DNA from: Morella rubra
Lineage: Eukaryota > Streptophyta > Magnoliopsida > Fagales > Myricaceae
NCBI GenBank assembly: GCA_003952965.2
Contig: CM025852.1
Span: forward strand, 12,339,863-12,403,862
Reading direction: 5' to 3'
DNA length: 64,000 nucleotides
Shown here: piece by piece, positions 58,077 through 64,000 of the stretch
Layout of the letters: each line of letters opens with the position of its first letter
Position numbering within the stretch: the stretch's first letter is position 1
Position numbers and translations under genes: made by a program
Notes under the pieces: model-generated
Database searches by the model: none
What the model was told of the DNA's origin: nothing
Seen by the model: only the letters and a program-made list of their open reading frames with translations

Positions 58077-59888
58077 CAAGATCAGGTGGGTTCTCAAGGC
58101 TTATGTTAGTCTTTTGTCTTTTGTGTCTTCCCTTTAAAAGTCATAAAAATTGAAGTAAATCGTAATTGCCTAGCGTAAACTGTTTAACCTATTGGATCAT
58201 TTACAATATTATCTTTAAACTTTTACATTTAACTAATTGATACTGTAGATCTTGATAATTTTTTTGCAATATGCACTCTATCTTTAAAGAATTTTAAAAT
58301 TTGTAATTATATGTAACCTCAATTTTATTTCCTTATCATCTGAAGCACAAAAGGAAGATAAAATAGAAATTTGAAGGAAAAGAACAGCAAGAAAAAAGGT
58401 TGATAGATATTCCAAATTCTCTTCCCATTTTTCTTGCCCGTAAAATTGCAGGTCATTGTGCCTGTGTGGAGGCCATCCAATTGAGTGATAGCCAATGTTT
58501 AATGGGGAGAAATAGGAATAAGCACGTGATGAAAACGGTAATATAACTTGTATCTGCACCAATATTTTGGGAGAATGAGTTGAGTATTATAAAAGAGAAT
58601 ATATTAATTAGAGTTGGAAAGTGTGCTTTCCGCAATGTACTTAAGATAAATCCTTAGTACGTTTGCACTTCTTGTGATTGAACTTTTTTCTCTCTGCGGT
58701 ACATGAAAAGGTTGGACTACATTTGAAAAAGGGAGCTAATAGAATCTGAATGCAAATTGGTCAAGTTGGGATATGTTTGTATGTCGATTGCAATGGAGCC
58801 ACCTCTGCTTCTTCACTGACTCTGAAGTCCATTCATCTCGTCTGACTTGAACATCAAACCCTTGCGTCCATTCTACTCTGTTCCACTTCTGCGTCTTGTT
58901 GGTTGATCTGCCAGACAATTGAGGAGGTGAAATTCATCATATTCCTGAAGGGAATGTAAATCGATGTGATTAAACTGAGTGATTGACTTGTCTTTCTGAG
59001 AGGAAGATAGAATATTATTCGGAATAGGATCACATGAAAATCTTGAGTGGATGATTGGAATATTTTACAGCTGATCAATGTATGCTAGCTCTTTTCTGAT
59101 GAATTGGTTTCCCACTTGAGAAACTAAACAAATGAGTCGGTTTGTGTTTTCAGGGAGTTAATGTTTGCTGGCTGGGGTTAAGACTTTCATCCTCTCAACT
59201 GGCCTCATTTATCACTTTGATATTTTCCGATTTGGCAATCCGATGGTTATCATGGTTACCTTGTTCCCAAAGATGTACCAAAATTTTGCCCCCATTTGGT
59301 TTCTTTACTTTCTAGGTACCTCTATACATAGCCATTTACCCTTTTGCCCTCATGTTTTCACTCTTTGCTTTAGTGCATTATTGACTTTCCATGATTTCAT
59401 CATGTCTGCATTCTTTATTTTTTTTTTTCTTCTTCTCTGTTTTTTTTTTTTAAGCCTCTACTTCCCTCTAACCCATCCTCAGCTGAGCCCTGCAGCCCCA
59501 CTGTCAAGCAGCCCGCACACGCACCCTGAGCCTCTCCTTTTGGGTTTCCTGCTGATTAGGGCATTAGGGGTGCGTTGAGGTCATTCCTCTGACCATAAGG
59601 AAATAGCAGAAGAAAACAATCATACTCAGCTGTTCAGAGTCTTTACGATGGGAAAGCATCAGAATAATTGGCATTCAGACAATTAATATATATAACCTGC
59701 TATGACTTCTTGCTTACATGAAAACTTTGGATCTTAAATACAAGGTGGAAATATCTAAGTGCAAATAGAGCTGTAAATATTTTATGCAATTGAAATATTC
59801 AATTAAAGAGATACCCTATAAACAGATGCTCCATCTGCTAATAAAACCAAAAATCACAAGACATCGTTCCCGATTCGAGTGGCATGAT
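58077..59888. other. Convergent spacer between the Nudix and lectin-kinase genes
   Basis: It holds both 3' ends. No recognisable gene is present. A T-rich short frame at 59165-59578 has hydrophobic low-complexity sequence only. Confidence 0.5.
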
Positions 59889-61863
59889 TCATCTCCCAGT
59901 GAGCTCTGTGAAAGGACAGAGTTGGCTTCCAATGAGGGACTTATCTGTGGCCTGCTTGAACGATGGAGGCGTGGCTGGCCACACACAAGCAGGTCTTTCG
60001 GTGGGCACCGGTGGCAGAGGCGCTTCACCTGTAAGTACCTGCAAAACTGTTCGCATGGACGGTCTGTGGTGTGGATTTGGATGGCAACAGGCTAATCCCA
60101 GTACAAGCATCCTCTCCGTTCCTTCCTTCTGAAACTCCCCGGCCAATCTGGAATCAACTGCATCAAGGATCCTTTCTCTCCTATGAAGCTCCCATATCCC
60201 ACACACAATCCCGTTGTTGTAATCGTTCTGCTCATTCTGATTTCCAGGCTTCCTTCCACAGACAACTTCCAATACAAGAACACCAAACGCATAGACATCT
60301 GTTTCAACAGTTGCCCTACCAATAAGGAACGTTTCTGGAGCCATATAACCCGGTGTTCCTGCAATCTCTTTTGTCGAGTGGTGAGTTTTTCCGCCTTGTT
60401 GGATGGTACGAGCCAGTCCGAAATCTCCCAGCCTTGCGTTGAAATCGGAGTCTAACATTATGTTGCTGGATTTAATGTCGCGATGAAGCACCCTCTTTTC
60501 ACACCCATTATGGAGATAATCCAGTGCCTGAGCTACACCATAAACTATGAGGTGCCTTCTCTCCCAGCTCAGTGTCGGTTCCTCGACGGTTAGTTTCTCA
60601 TCTCCAAATAGGAACTTGTCTAGGCTACCATTTGGCATGAACTCGTACACAAGGAGGAGCTCTTGCCTCTCATAGCACCATCCAATCAGTTTCACGAGGT
60701 TTTTGTGATGGAGGCTGCCGATTGTTGTGACTTCCGCTATAAATTCTTGCTTGCCTTGAGTCGAATCCTTTGAGACTCTCTTGACAGCTACATCCTTATC
60801 TGCCAAGACTCCCTTATACACCGTTCCAAAGCCTCCTTTTCCGAGCTTGTTTTTGGGGTTGAAGTTGCCTGTTGCTTTTCTCAGCTGTTTGAGTTGGAAT
60901 TTCCGTGGAGCCACGGAGGATCCTTTTATCTGGTCTTCTATCCTGGGATATGCATCTTCTGGTTGCTCTCTGTGTTTCCTTAGCAAGTAAAGTAAACCCC
61001 AATACCGCTTAAAACAACAGCTGCTGAAACTGTGATCCATACCCACAACAGCTCGGTATCCTTATCAATAATATCGGAGCCATAGAATTCCCATGACTTT
61101 ACGCAGTTTAGTTCGGTCTGTGTACCTGTTGAAGCAGAGAATCCCACAAAAACAGTCTCTGGAAGATGGTCAGAGAGATTTAGAGGAATAGACATAACTG
61201 GAATGTACTCTCCTGTTCCAGTACTCAAATTCATGGAAACACCGAGAGTCATATTTTTGCCGTCATACTGAACCCTTACCGTTGCGTCAATACCTGCAGA
61301 CAGATTAAACCCGTACTCAGTTAAAGAGACTTGTTTGTGGGAGTAGATGCTATTTACATCCAAGCCAACATGGTTATCATCGAGATCTTCTGGAAAGCTC
61401 TTTCTCGTGTCAAATTCTACGGCCACTACATTTGCTTGAGAGGATCCATTTGTACTCGGGCTGACAACCCCAAGCCATTGCCCTTCACTGTTCTCTGGTA
61501 CTGTGTTATTTGCAGCTAATAGAAAGGTCAAGCCTTCGCCACCTGGATTTGTCTGGTTTTTGATATTAAGTACAAAGGTGGCATTGAAAGATGCTGCGAC
61601 GCCTTTGCTCTTGCTCCACAATCTGAATGGTTTCTTGTAGAAGACACGTCCGGAAAGATCTGTGATCGGATCTCCATTAACATCAAGTGTAACTTGGATA
61701 GCGCCAAGGGCAATAATGTCGACTTGTCGCTCATAAGGAGTTCATTGCCACTTTCAAACTGGAAGCTTGGAAAATTGAAACTAAAGCAGTCTGCTTGGGT
61801 AAGCGCTCCACCCAAGAGGACTGCTAGAAAGAGGGACAGTACAGCTTCCCGAGAAAAGCACAT
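59889..61863 (-). pseudogene. LECRKS5: L-type lectin receptor kinase, LecRK-S.5-like, with two 1-nt frameshifts
   Basis: The ATG at 61863 gives a signal peptide (MCFSREAVLSLFLAVLLGGA). A legume-lectin domain follows, with GGEGLTFLLAANN and VAVEFDTRKS..D...NHVGLDVN (metal/sugar-site region) and several N-glycosylation sites. A transmembrane segment follows, then an RD kinase with GKGGFGTVYKG, VAVKRVS, HRDIKSSN, GDFGLAR and GTPGYMAPE, ending in a TELTGR tail as in Arabidopsis LecRK-S.5. Span and length (~658 codons) fit the family. Three different frames are used: apparent single-base deletions near 61700-61722 (after SDKS) and near 60995-61040 (in the transmembrane segment). All kinase motifs are intact, so the breaks are recent or are sequence errors. 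The gene appears intronless, as usual for the family. Confidence 0.85.
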
Positions 61864-61926
61864 ACTACCTATGGGAGATGCGGAAGATTGTGGTATTGCA
61901 ATTTCTGTAGCTAGGTTAAACCCCAA

Positions 61927-64000
61927 TTCAGAAGAACAAAAGCTAGCCTTCGAGTGTTATGGAAGACAATTAACTCGACAGAAAGATGGAATATAAATTG
62001 AGTTCTACGTGTAAACGAGAAATTTCCTTGTACTTTCTCCTATTATACAATATTGTTGTTCAACGGTATAAGAGGATCGTGAATAGTATGCTGATGACTA
62101 TGTCGTTTTTGGGTGTTTGCTTGAGGTTTCAATACAAATATATTATTTTCTGCAACTAAAGATACCATATCTGCGTTGCGTATGCCTGCAATCAATTGTC
62201 GTATTTAATCCATCACTGAAGCCCATCATTTGTTTTTCGCTTACGTTTTATTTTTTTTTTAGTTTTTTTTCCAAAGTTACCATACCCAAACGGGCAATGG
62301 CAACGCATATTTTTAAAACACCAAAAGAATATGGTGTCTTTTTGTTTTTAATTTTCGTTTTTAGTTGCTTACACCTTTAGCACATTATGTCATCCTAGTC
62401 TCCAATTTGAATAGAATATTGTTCACTTCTTCCACAAAGTGCAGGAAGAACGAGTCTCGCTCTTCGTTTCTCTTCAAGTTCCCTTTTTTTTTTCCTAAGC
62501 CGTTTTTCTTCACGTTCAAATTGTACTATTCAACTATAGTAACCAGTCATCTGTCTTTTATGGTATATTTAGTCGAACATCTGGCGCGTTTATAATATTT
62601 GTATCTTTGTTTACATACATCGGTGTAATTAGAAGACCATTCAACTGTCCTCGTATTTTGATTGGGTCGTTTTCCTCCACCGTCAGGATCAATTGGGAAA
62701 GTACAACTGAAATCATTGTCCCCAAGTTAGCTTAATTATATAAATTTCAGACTTCAGAGGGAGGTACAGTGACTAGTTGACCCAGAAGAACGCGTTTTAT
62801 ACCTGATATGTTTTCGTTTTACTCATCTTCAAAGATTTTCCTGTGCGGGCAAATGGCAAGTCTGACCCTAACTACGATCTTCTTTACAAGAGCAGGCTGG
62901 ACGACTTTTCTATCCGTTTGAATTTTAAAGCCTTACCTCAAGAAATCTCTCAAAGAGATTGATTCCTAACTAGTACGTTGTGGATCTTGCTAAACTGTTG
63001 AATGGTCGTTGAAGTATGCCATGAGCAGTTCCCAGTGCGCCGAAGGAAATAAGATACATAGATATTTCATTTGGGTTTGGTAGAGAATGGTCCAATTATT
63101 ATAACTCAATTCAAATTTCCCTACTTTGAAGTTTAGTATAATTTCCGGCAGAAAAGGATGGAAATTAATCGTACTATCAAATTGGAATGAGAGACAAAGC
63201 ACAACATTATGCAGACAGAATATAAATCCTAGCGGCATGCAGAGACAGTTCTCAGAAACTTCGCAAGGAAGGAGGGTCGAGCGCTTTGAGAAGTTTTCTA
63301 CTATTCAATCAAAAACTGACGGCCATGGTGGTTTTGACTAGTTAGACGATGAGGTACAGCAGCATCCAAGTAATTGCACCGAGGGAGGCTACAGCTGGTT
63401 GGGATGCCTCTGGATGCCCCTATTACAAGTGACTTCGCGCTCACGCACTCTTAATCGGTCTTGATCAATTTGTTTGACTCCGTACCATTTGACAATTGGA
63501 AACAGTTCTTGCTTGTAAACCATAATAAAACCAAAATTGGCCCACATACACCGGACTGTTTCAACAGCTTGTGTATACTGTGCATGTATCTGAAATTTGG
63601 ATGCACGTCTTGAATAATTTTATTTCCTCATAACTTAAATAAGATGTTATCCTAATTGCGTTTGATAGACTTTGACCAAGAAACTAAGCTAACGGCCTTC
63701 TAGAGAGAGACTCTATCTTTTCTCTAAAGTCTCCTCCCCTTCCCACCACCGCCTCTTTGGCTGTAGGAGGAGCTCCGGCCCCTCCCACCTCCCTTCCTTT
63801 CCTGTTCTATTATCTGATGACCGGAGTCTTAAATTAAATACTCATTCTAGTCACTTTTTGGTATATTTTTCAGCGAATTTGGAGCTTAGATCTCGACGTC
63901 TATGGTAGTTTTTGGTGGACATGACCGATTCAGAGAAAGGTGGTGTTCACCACCCCAACATTTCCATCCCAATAAAATAATTTTCCAAAATTCTCTCTCT
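61927..64000. other. Upstream of the lectin kinase; no gene seen
   Basis: The proximal part should be the lectin-kinase promoter. The rest is AT-rich with T-rich tracts, CT-rich stretches near 63705-63760 and only short motif-less frames. Confidence 0.45.

Noticed and set aside
59165..59578. 137-codon hydrophobic ORF
   Set aside because: T-rich low-complexity tracts produce Phe/Leu runs. There is no homologue pattern, and it lies between two convergent gene ends.
59889..61046. Stand-alone kinase gene starting MGMDHSFSS
   Set aside because: That ATG lies in the shifted frame of the transmembrane segment of the lectin receptor kinase; the sequence is continuous with the lectin domain.

Overview
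This is nuclear DNA from a flowering plant, most likely a eudicot. It has spliced genes with canonical plant introns, AT-rich spacers, and plant-only families (RLCK-VII kinase, L-type lectin receptor kinase, chloroplast Nudix hydrolase). It also carries hAT, LTR and LINE relics. I could not identify the species. A run of exactly 1,000 N (48966-49965) shows it is a scaffolded draft assembly.

The dominant structure is a giant, almost perfect inverted repeat. Bases 1-16537 reappear as the reverse complement at 16596-33129, around a 58-bp asymmetric spacer (16538-16595). A left-arm position x maps to about 33133-x near the apex, drifting to about 33122-33134 further out because of small indels. 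The left arm runs off the window, so the full arm is longer than 16.5 kb. Everything in the left arm is present twice: the 3' end of a decayed Myb/SANT-like gene with a ~223-bp tandem repeat; a ~117-bp CG-rich repeat; a retroelement-like ORF split by a solo LTR; three non-autonomous hAT-like elements (two in opposite orientation); an LTR-like segment; a LINE-like tail; an F-box-like pseudogene bracketed by inverted CG-rich repeats; and a small two-exon Ser/Thr-rich gene. The two copies of this last gene face each other across the apex. Shared insertions with shared target-site duplications show the duplication came after them. Small arm-to-arm differences (mostly homopolymers, some SNPs, one 14-bp indel) fit either a very recent real palindrome or a fold-back/haplotype misjoin.

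From 33130 to about 42.5 kb lies transposon-rich DNA: the body of the Myb/SANT-like pseudogene, a 1.8-kb solo LTR with a 5-bp target duplication (36853-38650), a MITE-like element and a decayed hAT transposase (40434-42482).

From about 43 to 62 kb is an ordinary gene island. It holds a PCRK/PBL-type receptor-like cytoplasmic kinase (44360-46934, +), the gap, a J-domain protein (to 53156, +), a LINE relic (-), a NUDT23-type chloroplast FAD/ADP-ribose Nudix hydrolase (54234-58076, +) and a LecRK-S.5-type lectin receptor kinase (61863-59889, -) broken by two apparent 1-nt deletions. The two kinases suggest immune or cell-surface signalling roles. The Nudix and J-domain genes are neighbours, possibly an old conserved pair. 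The last 2 kb shows no gene.
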